Position numbers and translations under genes: made by a program. Under the pieces are notes generated by a model that saw nothing but the letters and a program-made list of their open reading frames with translations, searched no databases and was not told the origin of the DNA. A stretch of 64,000 nucleotides of DNA from Hyphomicrobiaceae bacterium. GTDB lineage: Bacteria > Pseudomonadota > Alphaproteobacteria > Rhizobiales > Xanthobacteraceae. The stretch is from assembly GCA_947472885.1 (NCBI GenBank), contig CANJBX010000010.1, positions 1 to 64,000 on the forward strand. The letters run 5' to 3'. Within the stretch, counting starts at the first letter, position 1; each line of letters opens with the position of its first letter. Shown in pieces: positions 47,679 through 57,258 of the stretch.

Positions 47679-50075
47679 TCAGACCTTGCCGAGCGCCTTC
47701 AGGACGCGCGCCGGCGTGAACGGCATCTCCACCAGCAGCTTCGCGCCGAGCGGCTGCAACGCATCATTGAGCGCGTTCATGATGGCGCCCGGCGCGCCCG
47801 CCGTTCCGGCTTCGCCCGCACCCTTGGCGCCAAGTTCGGAATCCGCCGTCGGCGAGACAACGTGGCCGACTTCAATGTCCGGCATCTCGCCTGCCATCGG
47901 CACCAGATAATCCGCCATGTTGCCGTTGAGCATCTGCCCGCGCTCGTCGTAAAGGCAGTTCTCGAACAACGCACCGCCAATGCCCTGCACAATGCCGCCG
48001 CGCACCTGCTCATCCACAAGCTGCGGATTGATAATGGTGCCACAATCTTCGACGCACCAGTGCTTGAGCAGTTTCACAAAGCCCGTATCGGTATCGACCT
48101 CCAGCCATGACGCCTGCACGCCGTTGGTGAACGCGAAGGCGTAAGCACGCGGCACGTAATGGCGGGTCGCCATCAGTTCGGCCTGGAAGCCCGGTGGCAG
48201 CGTGTCAGGACGGAAGTAGGCAATGCGCGCAACCTCGTTGAGGCCGATGCGCTCGTTACCCGTATCCTTGTCGACCACCACACCGTTGCGAATATCGAGC
48301 ATCTCCCGCTGCGCCTGCAGAATGGACGCCGCAACCGCCAGCACATTGGCGCGCAACGCCTTGCCGGCCTGCCACGCGGCTTCGCCGCCGATGCCCGCCG
48401 CACGCGACGCCCAGGTGCCGCCGCCATAGGGCGTATTGTCAGTATCGCCCATGATGATGCGCACGCGCTCGATCGGCACGCCAAAAGACGATGCCGCGAC
48501 CTGCGCCATCACGGCTTCCGCGCCCTGCCCCTGTTCGCTGACGCCGGTATGCACAACGACGTTACCCTGCGCGTCGAGCTTCATGGCCGCGCCGTCCTGC
48601 GACGAAATATGCGCGCCGCCGACGCCGTAGAACGCCGCCGAAGGGTTGGTGATCTCGACAAAACTCGTGATGCCGATGCCGCGATAGATGCCTTGCGCAC
48701 GCAGGCGCTTCTGCTCGGCGCGCAGGCCATCGTAGTCCATCATTTTCAGCATTTTATCGAGCGCCGCGTGGTGCGAGAGCTTCTCGAACTTGATGCCGGA
48801 CGGCGCGGTCGCGGGATAGGCGTCATCGCGCACCAGATTGCGACGGCGGATTTCCACCGGATCCATGCCGATCTTCATCGCCGCGAGATCGACCAGCCCT
48901 TCCGTCACCGCAACCGCAATCGGATGCCCGACCGCGCGGTACTGACACATGACGTTCTTGTTCTGCATCACCACGGTGCACTGGCCGCGATAGTTCTGGC
49001 AGGTATAGGGCGCGGCCGTAAGATTGACGACCTGGTTAGCCTCGATGCCGCTGGTGCGCGGATAAACCGAGTAAGGGCCGATGCCGGTGAGGTCGTCGAT
49101 CTCCCATGCAGTGATCGTGCCGTCCTTCCTGACGCCGATCTTCGCCTTGACGCGGTGATCGCGCGCATGAATGTCGGTGACAAAGCTTTCCAGCCGGTCA
49201 GCGACGAACTTGACCGGACGGTTGAGCATCCTGGACAGCGCGACTACCGCCATCTCATCCGGATAAACATGTACCTTGATGCCGAACGAGCCGCCGACAT
49301 CCTTGGTAACAACACGAACCTGTTGTTCTTCCAGTGCCAGATGCTTGGCAAAAATATTCTGCATCATGTGCGGCGCTTGTGTGCCGTGATAGACGGTCAG
49401 CCGCTGCTCGCCTGGATTCCAGTCGGCAATGATGGCCCGCGGCTCGTTGGTGACGCCGGTGTGGCGGCCGAACACAAACGTCGTCTCGACGATTTCGTCG
49501 GCATCCTGAAAGCCTTTGTCAACATCACCGGCCTCATGCTTGCGCGCAAACGTGAGATTGTCGCCAAGCTCGGGATGGATGACCGGCGTGCTGGCGGCGA
49601 GCGCGGTTTCCATATCGGTGACGGCAGGCAGCGGCTCGTAATCGACTTCCACAAGCCCAACGGCGTCTTCCGCCTGTGCGCGCGTTTTCGCGACGACGGC
49701 GCACACCGCCTCGCCCTGCCAGCAGGCGCGGTCAATGGCGATGGCATGTTGCAGCGCCGACTTGATGCCCTTGAGATGGGTCAGCACACCCACCCACGGC
49801 GTCATCACCTTCGCAAGTTCAGGCCCCGTGACGACGGCGACAACGCCGGGAGACTGCTTCGCCTGCGCGGCGTCAATGCTACGGATACGGGCATGTGCGT
49901 GTGGTGAGCGCACGTAGGCGACGTGCACCATGCGCAGCAGCACAGTGTCGCTGACATAGTTTCCCCGCCCCTGCGTCAGGCGCTGGAGATTAGGCCGCGG
50001 CACCGAACGGCCAATGTACGAATTCGGCCGGTCGAGCGCGGAGAGTACGGACGGCTGATCGGGTGAGATTTTCAT
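47679..50075 (-). CDS. Molybdenum hydroxylase large subunit (xanthine dehydrogenase/CoxL-type)
   Basis: A 798-residue molybdopterin cytosine dinucleotide subunit. GGSFGIKVHVYPDEMAVVALS, YRGQCTVVMQNKNVMCQYRAVGHPIAV, TGVSEQGQGAEAVMAQVAA, GGTWASRAAGIGG and the catalytic-glutamate region LGAKGAGEAGTAGAPGAIMNALNDAL are all present. The loop that in CO dehydrogenase reads AYxCSFR and in form II proteins AYRGAGR reads QYRAVGH here, so it is neither CO dehydrogenase form. It probably hydroxylates an aromatic or N-heterocyclic carbon. It starts within the stop of the iron-sulfur subunit gene. Confidence 0.9.
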   Translation of the reverse strand: MKISPDQPSVLSALDRPNSYIGRSVPRPNLQRLTQGRGNYVSDTVLLRMVHVAYVRSPHAHARIRSIDAAQAKQSPGVVAVVTGPELAKVMTPWVGVLTHLKGIKSALQHAIAIDRACWQGEAVCAVVAKTRAQAEDAVGLVEVDYEPLPAVTDMETALAASTPVIHPELGDNLTFARKHEAGDVDKGFQDADEIVETTFVFGRHTGVTNEPRAIIADWNPGEQRLTVYHGTQAPHMMQNIFAKHLALEEQQVRVVTKDVGGSFGIKVHVYPDEMAVVALSRMLNRPVKFVADRLESFVTDIHARDHRVKAKIGVRKDGTITAWEIDDLTGIGPYSVYPRTSGIEANQVVNLTAAPYTCQNYRGQCTVVMQNKNVMCQYRAVGHPIAVAVTEGLVDLAAMKIGMDPVEIRRRNLVRDDAYPATAPSGIKFEKLSHHAALDKMLKMMDYDGLRAEQKRLRAQGIYRGIGITSFVEITNPSAAFYGVGGAHISSQDGAAMKLDAQGNVVVHTGVSEQGQGAEAVMAQVAASSFGVPIERVRIIMGDTDNTPYGGGTWASRAAGIGGEAAWQAGKALRANVLAVAASILQAQREMLDIRNGVVVDKDTGNERIGLNEVARIAYFRPDTLPPGFQAELMATRHYVPRAYAFAFTNGVQASWLEVDTDTGFVKLLKHWCVEDCGTIINPQLVDEQVRGGIVQGIGGALFENCLYDERGQMLNGNMADYLVPMAGEMPDIEVGHVVSPTADSELGAKGAGEAGTAGAPGAIMNALNDALQPLGAKLLVEMPFTPARVLKALGKV

Positions 50076-50560
50076 CGCGCACTTCCCGCGCGTGCCTGAG
50101 CGGTTGCTTCAACGGCATCGACGATGGCGTGATAGCCAGTGCAGCGGCAGTAGTTGCCGGACAGATGCACGCGGATTTCCTCGCGGCTCGGTACGCCACC
50201 ACGCAGCAGCAACTCCTGCGCGGCAAGCAACATGCCGGGGGTACAGAAGCCGCATTGCAAGGCGTTGCGCACGCGGAACGCTTCCTGCAGATCGGCTAAT
50301 TCGTTGCTGTCGGAAGCGCCTTCGATGGTTTCGACGCGTTTACCATTGCATTGCACAGCGAGCGTCAGGCATCCGCGCACGATCACGCCATCCAGGCGAA
50401 CGGTGCAGGTACCGCAGACACCATGCTCACAGCCCAGATGCGTTCCTGTGAGGCCGAGCGTATCGCGCAGAAAGTCCGCCAGCGTCATGCGCGCCTCAAC
50501 GGTCTCGCTGACCGCTTCGCCATTCACCGTCAGCGCGACATTATAAGCTGTGTCACTCAT
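50072..50560 (-). CDS. Molybdenum hydroxylase small subunit, two [2Fe-2S] clusters
   Basis: A 162-residue electron-transfer subunit. Plant-ferredoxin-type cluster ligands are C44, C49, C52 and C64 (LGCEHGVCGTC). The second, alpha-helical cluster uses CGFC and CRC (LQCGFCTPGM, GNYCRCTGY). It passes electrons from the Mo site to FAD. Both ends overlap neighbours by four bases (ATGA), so the three subunits are translated in a coupled way. Confidence 0.93.
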   Translation of the reverse strand: MSDTAYNVALTVNGEAVSETVEARMTLADFLRDTLGLTGTHLGCEHGVCGTCTVRLDGVIVRGCLTLAVQCNGKRVETIEGASDSNELADLQEAFRVRNALQCGFCTPGMLLAAQELLLRGGVPSREEIRVHLSGNYCRCTGYHAIVDAVEATAQARAGSAR

Positions 50561-51405
50561 GCACGCGCTTCCTGAAGCTGCCTGACCACGCGCCGCAGCA
50601 AGACCCCGGCGAGGTGCAACTTGACCTCCGCCGAGGATTCCAGGTCGGCGGTCGGCAACAGGTCTTTCGACAACGCCGCAGCGGCGCCATCGATATCGCC
50701 CGCGGCAATCGCACTTTCCGCGCCCCTCGCGCGCACCGGCGCATCGCCGACGCTGAAATAGACCAGCCGCACATCGCTCAATTTCGCCCCAGCCACCTGT
50801 GCGGCCGCAGCAAGACCGACAATGGCGTAGTCGCCATGGCGGCGCGCCAGCTCTTCAAAACCGACGCGCGTCTGTGCGGTCGCCGCCGGCACGTGAACGG
50901 CAACCAGCATGTCATTCGGGCCGAGCGCCGTCTCAAACATGCCCTTGAAGAAATCTTCTGCAGCAACGACGCGGCGGCCCTGCAGACCGGCGATTTCAAG
51001 TTTCGCGCCCAGCGCGACCATGCAGGCCGGCAATTCCGCCGCCGGGTCGGCATAGGCCAGCGAGCCGCCGATGGTGCCACGATTGCGAATCGCTGCATGC
51101 GCAATGTGCGGCATGGCGCGCGAAATCAGCGGCGCGTGTTTCGCGATAATGGACGAACGTTCGACATCGGCGTGGCGCGCCATGGCGCCGATCAAGACAT
51201 GCCCATCGGTCATGTCTATGCGGTCGAGGCCCGCGATGTCGTTGATATCCACCAGCATTGGCGGGCTGGCGAGCCGCATGTTGAGGGAGGCGATGAGGCT
51301 CTGGCCGCCGGCGAGAAGACGTGCCTCTCCGTCATGTTTGCCCAGCAGTTCGACCGCGTGTTCGATCGAATGCGCCTTGGCATAGGCAAATGCCGCCGGT
51401 TTCAA
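50557..51405 (-). CDS. Molybdenum hydroxylase medium subunit, FAD-binding (CoxM-type)
   Basis: A 282-residue FAD subunit with LLAGGQSLIASLNMRLASP (FAD pyrophosphate site), IRNRGTIGGSLAYADPAAELPA (second FAD motif) and the CO_deh_flav_C part. It starts at a TTG at 51405 with AGGGGCG before it. It is the first gene of the medium-small-large operon, and no dedicated MoCo-insertion chaperone (CoxD, CoxF or XdhC type) follows in this window. No regulator sits next to it, so the substrate cannot be inferred from one. Confidence 0.9.
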   Translation of the reverse strand: MKPAAFAYAKAHSIEHAVELLGKHDGEARLLAGGQSLIASLNMRLASPPMLVDINDIAGLDRIDMTDGHVLIGAMARHADVERSSIIAKHAPLISRAMPHIAHAAIRNRGTIGGSLAYADPAAELPACMVALGAKLEIAGLQGRRVVAAEDFFKGMFETALGPNDMLVAVHVPAATAQTRVGFEELARRHGDYAIVGLAAAAQVAGAKLSDVRLVYFSVGDAPVRARGAESAIAAGDIDGAAAALSKDLLPTADLESSAEVKLHLAGVLLRRVVRQLQEARA

Positions 51406-51649
51406 CGCACGCCCCTACCCTGGAAATACCGGACAATGCCGATTTATTGATCTTGTGTTGAACAGCCTACAGCCGGAAGCCCGCGCGCGGCCAGCCCCCA
51501 AATAAACAATTGTCCTCACAAGCCTATTTGCCGCGCAGTGCGGGCTTTTGACGCGCAGAATTAGCCACATGGAACTCACAAGACATTTGGCCGCACAATT
51601 GCTTCATATCGGTCGTTGTCCGGTGGACCTGACGACGGTAGTAAGAGAC

Positions 51650-52825
51650 ATGCTTGAAATACCATCCCGAAAAGCCGCTGCGACGGGCGTTCGCTTGCGC
51701 GTTGCGCTCGCGCTGATCCTTGGCACGTTCCTGCTGCCGCAAACCGCAGCAGCCCAGGGCACAAAACCGGCAGACCAGCGCACCGTGACGGACATCTTCC
51801 TGCCGATTGACGACCGCGGCATTCGCGCTGCCGGCATCGCCATCTCCCTGATCGAGCGTGAGCGTGGCGGCGCAGACCTTCTGCTGCCCGGAACAGTCGC
51901 TATTCCGCAGCAGCAGATCCGCGTAATCGCAGCTCCCGCCGGCGGACTGGTCGAGGAAATGCTCGTCTCGGCAGACGAGCCGGTGAAGGCCGGCCAGCCG
52001 ATTGCGAAGCTGCGTTCCCCTGCCATCGTCGAAGCGCAACGGCAGTTCCTGGCGGCAATCGCCGACGAGGCCCTTTCAACTGACCGGCTGCGCCGCAGCC
52101 AGCTCCTGTTTGAAGGCAAGGCGCTGCCCGAGCGCGACTTGCGTGTCGCCCAGACAGAATCCGTACAGGCAAGATCCCGCCTCGACGAGCGCACGCAAAT
52201 TCTTTCGCTGATGGGCATGACCGAGCAGGAGGTCGATGCGCTGCGTGAAGCGCGCCGTATTTTCCCGACGGTGACGCTGTTCTCGCCGATGGCCGGAACG
52301 GTCACGATCCGCCACGTCGGCCCCGGCGAACGCATTGAGCCGGCAGCCCCGGTGTTCACCATCGCGGTGCTTGATCCGCTGTGGGTCAATATCCAGGTGC
52401 CCGCCGCGCGGCTTGCGAACATCACGGTCGGCTCGGCAGTGCTGCTGCCGGCGCAAGACGCGCGCGGCCAGATCATCCGTATCGGCCGCACCGTCGAATC
52501 CGCCACGCAATCGACCATCGTGGTTGCGGAAATCAGTTCCAACAATGGCGCGGTGCGCCCCGGCCTTGCGGTCAGCGTTTCGGTCCACGTCGAATCGAAC
52601 GGCGGCAACGAATGGTCCGTGCCGAGCGCGGCTGTCGTGCGCCATCGCGACCGCTCATGGGTGTTCGTGCGCAGCAAGGATGGTTTTCAGGCCCGTCCGG
52701 TGCAGGTTGTCAGCGAAGGTGCGCGTGGCGTGTTGATCCGCGCGACCTTCTCCTCCAACGATCAGGTTGCCGTGCGCGGCATGCTTTCGCTTCTCGCGAC
52801 CCTCGCGGAAGTCGATAAGGACTGA
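51650..52825 (+). CDS. RND efflux periplasmic adaptor (membrane fusion protein)
   Basis: A 391-residue adaptor from the ATG at 51650; the open frame starts earlier (51548), but the signal peptide (LRVALALILGTFLLPQTAAA) belongs to the later start. A lipoyl-like half (VEEMLVSADEPVKAGQPIAKLRSP), helical hairpin (QRQFLAAIADEALSTDRLRRSQLLFEGKALPERDLRVAQTE) and beta-barrel (FSPMAGTVTIRHVGPGERIEPAAPVFTIAVLDPLWV) are in the usual order. It links the inner-membrane pump encoded next to an outer-membrane channel that is not in the window. Closest in style to CusB/CzcB adaptors. Confidence 0.88.
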   Translation: MLEIPSRKAAATGVRLRVALALILGTFLLPQTAAAQGTKPADQRTVTDIFLPIDDRGIRAAGIAISLIERERGGADLLLPGTVAIPQQQIRVIAAPAGGLVEEMLVSADEPVKAGQPIAKLRSPAIVEAQRQFLAAIADEALSTDRLRRSQLLFEGKALPERDLRVAQTESVQARSRLDERTQILSLMGMTEQEVDALREARRIFPTVTLFSPMAGTVTIRHVGPGERIEPAAPVFTIAVLDPLWVNIQVPAARLANITVGSAVLLPAQDARGQIIRIGRTVESATQSTIVVAEISSNNGAVRPGLAVSVSVHVESNGGNEWSVPSAAVVRHRDRSWVFVRSKDGFQARPVQVVSEGARGVLIRATFSSNDQVAVRGMLSLLATLAEVDKD

Positions 52826-52828
52826 TCG

Positions 52829-55800
52829 ATGCTGAACCGGATCATCGGCGTCGCGCTCCAGCAACGATTGCTGGTTTTCCTTGGCGCGGTCGCGCTCGCG
52901 GTCTGGGGCGCCAACGCCTACCTGCGCATTGCCATCGATGCATTCCCGGATGTGGCCCCCGTTCAGGTGCTCGTCACGATGCGCGCGCCGGGGTTGGCAC
53001 CGGAAGAACTCGAAAGCCGTATCACCGCACCGATCGAAATCGCCATGCGCGGCATACCCAATCTCGCCGGCATGCGCTCGCAAACCAAGTATTCCGTCGC
53101 CCTGATGACGTTCGAGTTCACCGACGGCACCGATATTTTCTGGGCGCGTGCACAGGTCAACGAACGTCTGCAGGAAATTCGCGACCAGCTTCCGTCCGGC
53201 GCAGACGGCGGGCTTGCTCCCATCGTGACGCCGCTTGGTGAAATGGTGATGTTTACCATCGAGTCGGAAACACTGAGCGCGCAGGATATACGCAGCCTTG
53301 TCGACTGGGTGATCCGCCCGGCGCTGCGGGGCTTGCCCGGCGTCGCCGATGTCAACGTGCTGGGCGGCTATGTCCGCACGTTTGAAGTCGTGCCGTCCGC
53401 GCCGGCCATGGCTGCGCGCGGAATTACGACACAGGCGCTGGAAACCGCGATCACTTCAAACAACCGCAACGACGGCGCAGGCCGCCTGCGCGAAGGCGAA
53501 GAAGCCCTGCTGGTGCGCTCCGAAGGGCGCATCAAGACCCTCGACGACGTGCGCAACATCGTTGTCGCGACGCGCGGCACGACTTCGATCCGTGTCGCCG
53601 ACGTGGCCGACGTCCGCTTCGGCGCCATGCCCCGCAATGGCGTGGTGACGACGAATGCGGATCGCGAGGCCGTATGGGCTTCGGTGCTTGGTCTGCGCGG
53701 GGCCAACGCCAAGGCCGTCGTCAACGCCGTCAAGGCAAAATTCGAAGAACTCAAGCCCCGCATGCCGCCGCAGACACACATCGCCATCTTCTATGATCGC
53801 AGCGACCTGATCGAGAAGGCCGTCAACACGGTGCAGGAAGTGCTGATCGAGGCCGTTGTCCTTGTCATGATCCTGCTGGTGCTTTTCCTCGGAAATCTGC
53901 GCGCCGCCCTGGTGGTGTCGGTCATTCTCCCGCTCGCTACATTGACTACGTTCGGCGTGCTGCGCATGGCCGGATATTCCGCCAACATCATGTCGCTCGG
54001 CGGCCTCGCCATCGCCATCGGCCTGCTGGTCGATTGCGCCGTGGTGGTGATCGAGAATGTCGAACACCGGCTTGCCCATGGCGGCACCGCCGACATGAAG
54101 AAGCGTATGCGGCTGACACTTGAGGCAACCCGCGAAGTCGCGGTGCCGCTGGTCTCGGGCGTTGTCATCATCATCACGGTGTTCATGCCGCTGATGGCGT
54201 TGCAGGGGCTTGAAGGCCGCCTGTTCCGGCCGGTCGCGCTGACAATTGCGTTTGCGCTTACGTCCGCGTTGATCCTTGCGCTCACGGTCATCCCGATGCT
54301 GGCGGCCTATCTGTTGCGTCCCGGCACAACGCAGGAGCCATGGCTCGTCCGGCAATTGCACAGATACTACGATCCCCTGCTTGAGCGCACGGTGAAGCGG
54401 CCCTTCGCAGTTGGCGTCGTCGTCCTGGCCGGACTTTGCGTGGCCATCGTGTGCTACCTGCATATCGGCCAGACCTTCATGCCAGTGATGGATGAAGGAA
54501 CGCCGGTGGTGTCGATCCGCAAGTATCCCACCATTTCGGTCGATGAAGCGGCGCAAACCGATCTTCGGATCGAACGCGAGCTGATGAGCCGCATCCCGGA
54601 AATCCGCCGCATCATGGCGCGCGCGGGAGCCGACGAACTGGGCCTCGATCCCGCCGGCCTCAATGAAACCGACATGTTCATGACGCTCGCGCCCCACAAG
54701 GAATGGCGCGGCAAGGGAACGGCGTGGCTGATCGACGAAATGCGCAAGGTGCTGGAAAGCATTCCGGGCATTTCCTTCGCCTTTGCACAACCCATCGACA
54801 TGCGCGTGCAGGAAATGATTATCGGCGCACGCGGCGACGTCGTCGTGAAAGTGTTTGGCGACGATATCGAGACGCTTAACCGCATCGCGCGCGACATCGC
54901 CAACCAGATTCGGAAAATCCCCGGATCGACCGATGTGTTCACGCTGCGCAACACCGGCATGAAGTATTTTACGGTTGCCATCGACCGCGACAAGGCCGGA
55001 CGCCTCGGCCTGAACGCCACGGAAATCCAGGACTCGCTGCGCGTGTGGGTCGATGGCCGGCAGCTTGGTCTTGTGCTGGAAGGTTCGATCCGCACGCCGC
55101 TGTTCATCCGCGGCGAGGACAAGCTGCGTGCCTCTGCCGCCGATCTTGCCCGCGTGCCGATTGTCCGCGCGACCGGCGGCACCGTCGAGCTTTCGCAGAT
55201 TGCGGACATCAGGGTCGAAGACGGTCCCATTCAGGTCATCCGCGAAGGCGGACAGCGCTTCGCCAACGTCCTCGTCAACGTGCGCGGCCGTGACCTTGTC
55301 GGCTTTGTCGCCGACGCCAAGGCCGCCGTTGAGAAGAATGTCCCGATGTCGCCGGAATACACGCTGACCTGGGGCGGCCAATTCGAGAACCAGCAGCGCG
55401 CGGCAGCGCGCCTTGCGCTCGTGCTGCCGATGGCGCTCGGCATCATCTTTCTCCTGCTCTACCTGACCTTCCAGTCGGTGCGGCAGGCGGTGCTGGTATT
55501 CTGCAACGTGCCATTCGCGACCATCGGCGGCGTGATCGCGCTATGGGCGTCAGGCGAATTCCTCTCGGTGCCGGCATCGGTCGGCTTCATCGCGCTGATC
55601 GGCATCGCCGTGCTTAACGGCGTTGTGATGATTTCATACATCAACGAAGTCGTTGCCCGCGGCACATTGCAGTTCCGCGAAGCCGTGATGGAAGGCGCAC
55701 GCCGCCGGCTGCGCCCCGTCGTACTCACCGCAACCATTGCCGCGCTCGGCCTGACGCCGTTTCTGTTTGCGACGGGTCCGGGCGCGGAAATCCAGCGTCC

Positions 55801-56008
55801 GCTCGCCATCGTCGTGATCGGCGGTCTCGTGACTGCCACCCTGCTGACGCTGATCCTGCTGCCGATCCTCTATGACCGTTTCGCCCTGCCACGCGCCGAG
55901 CGCGCGAAGGTCGAAGCGTTCATCGCCAATAAGCAGGCTATCGAAGCTGCCGCAAATGCACGGCTGGCAGCGTCGCCCCAGAACGTCACACGGCCACCGG
56001 CCACGTAG
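52829..56008 (+). CDS. RND efflux permease, CusA/CzcA-like
   Basis: A 1059-residue proton-driven inner-membrane pump with twelve predicted transmembrane helices and two large periplasmic loops. Helix four reads GLAIAIGLLVDCAVVVIENVEHRL, where heavy-metal exporters have D-G-A-V; the aspartate is kept. Other family pieces are FPDVAPVQVLVTM, MDEGTPVVSIRKYPTISVDEA and SEFLSVPASVGFIALIGIAVLNGVVMISYIN (here ASGEFLSV). Resemblance is to the heavy-metal branch, but the methionine and carboxylate sites of CusA and CzcA were not all confirmed, so the substrate may be metal or organic. It starts three bases after the adaptor stop. Confidence 0.87.
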   Translation: MLNRIIGVALQQRLLVFLGAVALAVWGANAYLRIAIDAFPDVAPVQVLVTMRAPGLAPEELESRITAPIEIAMRGIPNLAGMRSQTKYSVALMTFEFTDGTDIFWARAQVNERLQEIRDQLPSGADGGLAPIVTPLGEMVMFTIESETLSAQDIRSLVDWVIRPALRGLPGVADVNVLGGYVRTFEVVPSAPAMAARGITTQALETAITSNNRNDGAGRLREGEEALLVRSEGRIKTLDDVRNIVVATRGTTSIRVADVADVRFGAMPRNGVVTTNADREAVWASVLGLRGANAKAVVNAVKAKFEELKPRMPPQTHIAIFYDRSDLIEKAVNTVQEVLIEAVVLVMILLVLFLGNLRAALVVSVILPLATLTTFGVLRMAGYSANIMSLGGLAIAIGLLVDCAVVVIENVEHRLAHGGTADMKKRMRLTLEATREVAVPLVSGVVIIITVFMPLMALQGLEGRLFRPVALTIAFALTSALILALTVIPMLAAYLLRPGTTQEPWLVRQLHRYYDPLLERTVKRPFAVGVVVLAGLCVAIVCYLHIGQTFMPVMDEGTPVVSIRKYPTISVDEAAQTDLRIERELMSRIPEIRRIMARAGADELGLDPAGLNETDMFMTLAPHKEWRGKGTAWLIDEMRKVLESIPGISFAFAQPIDMRVQEMIIGARGDVVVKVFGDDIETLNRIARDIANQIRKIPGSTDVFTLRNTGMKYFTVAIDRDKAGRLGLNATEIQDSLRVWVDGRQLGLVLEGSIRTPLFIRGEDKLRASAADLARVPIVRATGGTVELSQIADIRVEDGPIQVIREGGQRFANVLVNVRGRDLVGFVADAKAAVEKNVPMSPEYTLTWGGQFENQQRAAARLALVLPMALGIIFLLLYLTFQSVRQAVLVFCNVPFATIGGVIALWASGEFLSVPASVGFIALIGIAVLNGVVMISYINEVVARGTLQFREAVMEGARRRLRPVVLTATIAALGLTPFLFATGPGAEIQRPLAIVVIGGLVTATLLTLILLPILYDRFALPRAERAKVEAFIANKQAIEAAANARLAASPQNVTRPPAT

Positions 56009-56017
56009 CCATTGGCA

Positions 56018-56467
56018 CTACAATGCCGGACCGAACACGAACTCGCGGTTCATGGACATGCTGGCGATTTTCCACTGTCCGTCCCATTTCGCCATCTGCC
56101 CCGGCACCACCAGAAGCAGGGCCGGCATCTGGATTTTTGGCGGGTCAACAACTTTGGCGCCGCTGTCGTGGATATAGGCCGTGACATACAACAGGAACCC
56201 GGCGGAAGTTTCGTCCTTCACATCGATCTGAACATTGGTGATGACGTGCCGCACGGTCTGGGTACGCGAACGCTTGTTCAGCTCGGCGACGATGACATCC
56301 CTGCCCTGCAGTGCCTTGCCTGCCCGGTGCCACACGCCGTCGGGCGCGAACAGGTCGGCCATGTCTTCATAACGCCACCGATCGAAGTCATTGAAGAACC
56401 GCGTCAGCGCCTGTGCACAATCCCATTCGATGGCGCGCGCAGTTTCGCGGGTCGGCGTGCCAGTCAT
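56018..56467 (-). CDS. NTF2-like/SnoaL-type small protein
   Basis: A 149-residue protein of the NTF2-like fold from the ATG at 56467, two bases after the HpaI-type stop. The start of the domain, RETARAIEWDCAQALTRFFNDFDRWRYEDMADLFAPDGVWHRAG, and HVITNVQID are typical. Members include ring-dioxygenase beta subunits and SnoaL-like isomerases. Next to a Rieske oxygenase alpha subunit it could be a distant small subunit, but the alpha subunit here belongs to the type that works without one. It ends the leftward operon. Confidence 0.75.
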   Translation of the reverse strand: MTGTPTRETARAIEWDCAQALTRFFNDFDRWRYEDMADLFAPDGVWHRAGKALQGRDVIVAELNKRSRTQTVRHVITNVQIDVKDETSAGFLLYVTAYIHDSGAKVVDPPKIQMPALLLVVPGQMAKWDGQWKIASMSMNREFVFGPAL

Positions 56468-56469
56468 GT

Positions 56470-57243
56470 TCAGCGCGGCATTGCGTTGAGGCGCTTGACG
56501 AGGCCGTCGGCCGCGCCGACCAGCAGGCCGACTTCGGAGCCGACGGCAACAACCTGCGTACCGGCCTTCATGTAACGCTCGGCCTGCGCTTCGCCGCACA
56601 GGATGCCGGACGCCTTGCCGAGTTCCTTGCAGCGTTTCATGCCGGCTTCCATCCTGGCCATGACGTCCGCGTGCCCCGGCTGACCCAGCAGACCGGAGTT
56701 CGCCGCAAAGTCGTTGGGGCCAAAGAAGATCACATCGACACCATCGATCGCGGCGATGGCGTCGAGATTGGCGAGGCCCTTCGGCGTCTCGATCTGCGCC
56801 ATCAGGCAGACATTGGCGTTGGACGAGGCGTAATAGCCCGCCGCGTTACGGAAATAGTTGGTCGAGCGCATACTGCCACCGACGCCGCGATAACCCTGCG
56901 GCGGATAGCGCATCATGCGCACGACTTCGCTGGCCTGATCGGCGGTTTCGATATTTGGCACCATCAGCGCGTCGGCGCCAATATCGAGATAGGACTTCAC
57001 AAGGTTCGGGTCCTGCGACGCGATACGCACCACCGAAGCCGTATTCACATGCGCCAGCGCCATAAGCTGCGTGTGGACCAGCGCCGGATTGGTCGGCGCG
57101 TGTTCGGCATCGAACACCATGAAATCGAAACCCGACGACGCCATCACCTCTATCGTCTGAAACGACGGCAGGCAGATAAACGTGCCGAATAACTGGCGGC
57201 CTTCGCGCAGGGCCTTCTTCATCACAACAGACTTCGGATCCAT
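56470..57243 (-). CDS. HpcH/HpaI-family aldolase
   Basis: A 257-residue class II (metal-dependent) aldolase from the ATG at 57243, with GGAG nine bases upstream (a GTG five codons earlier is also open). Family signatures are FDFMVFDAEHAP, GADALMVPNIETADQA, GYRGVGGS, LMAQIETPKG and GVDVIFFGPNDFAANSG, where the E and D residues hold the metal. HpaI enzymes split 2-keto-3-hydroxy or 4-hydroxy-2-keto acids to pyruvate and an aldehyde, a normal end step for aromatic degradation. Confidence 0.88.
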   Translation of the reverse strand: MDPKSVVMKKALREGRQLFGTFICLPSFQTIEVMASSGFDFMVFDAEHAPTNPALVHTQLMALAHVNTASVVRIASQDPNLVKSYLDIGADALMVPNIETADQASEVVRMMRYPPQGYRGVGGSMRSTNYFRNAAGYYASSNANVCLMAQIETPKGLANLDAIAAIDGVDVIFFGPNDFAANSGLLGQPGHADVMARMEAGMKRCKELGKASGILCGEAQAERYMKAGTQVVAVGSEVGLLVGAADGLVKRLNAMPR

Positions 57244-57258
57244 CAAGAACTGCTCCAC

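Noticed and set aside
47679-51405. Aerobic carbon monoxide dehydrogenase (coxMSL)
   Set aside because: The subunit order fits, but the large subunit lacks the AYxCSFR loop and no cox accessory genes are seen.
53456-55381. A 641-codon open frame opposite the RND permease gene
   Set aside because: A histidine- and aspartate-rich shadow of GC-biased coding; no domain is visible, while the plus-strand permease is complete.
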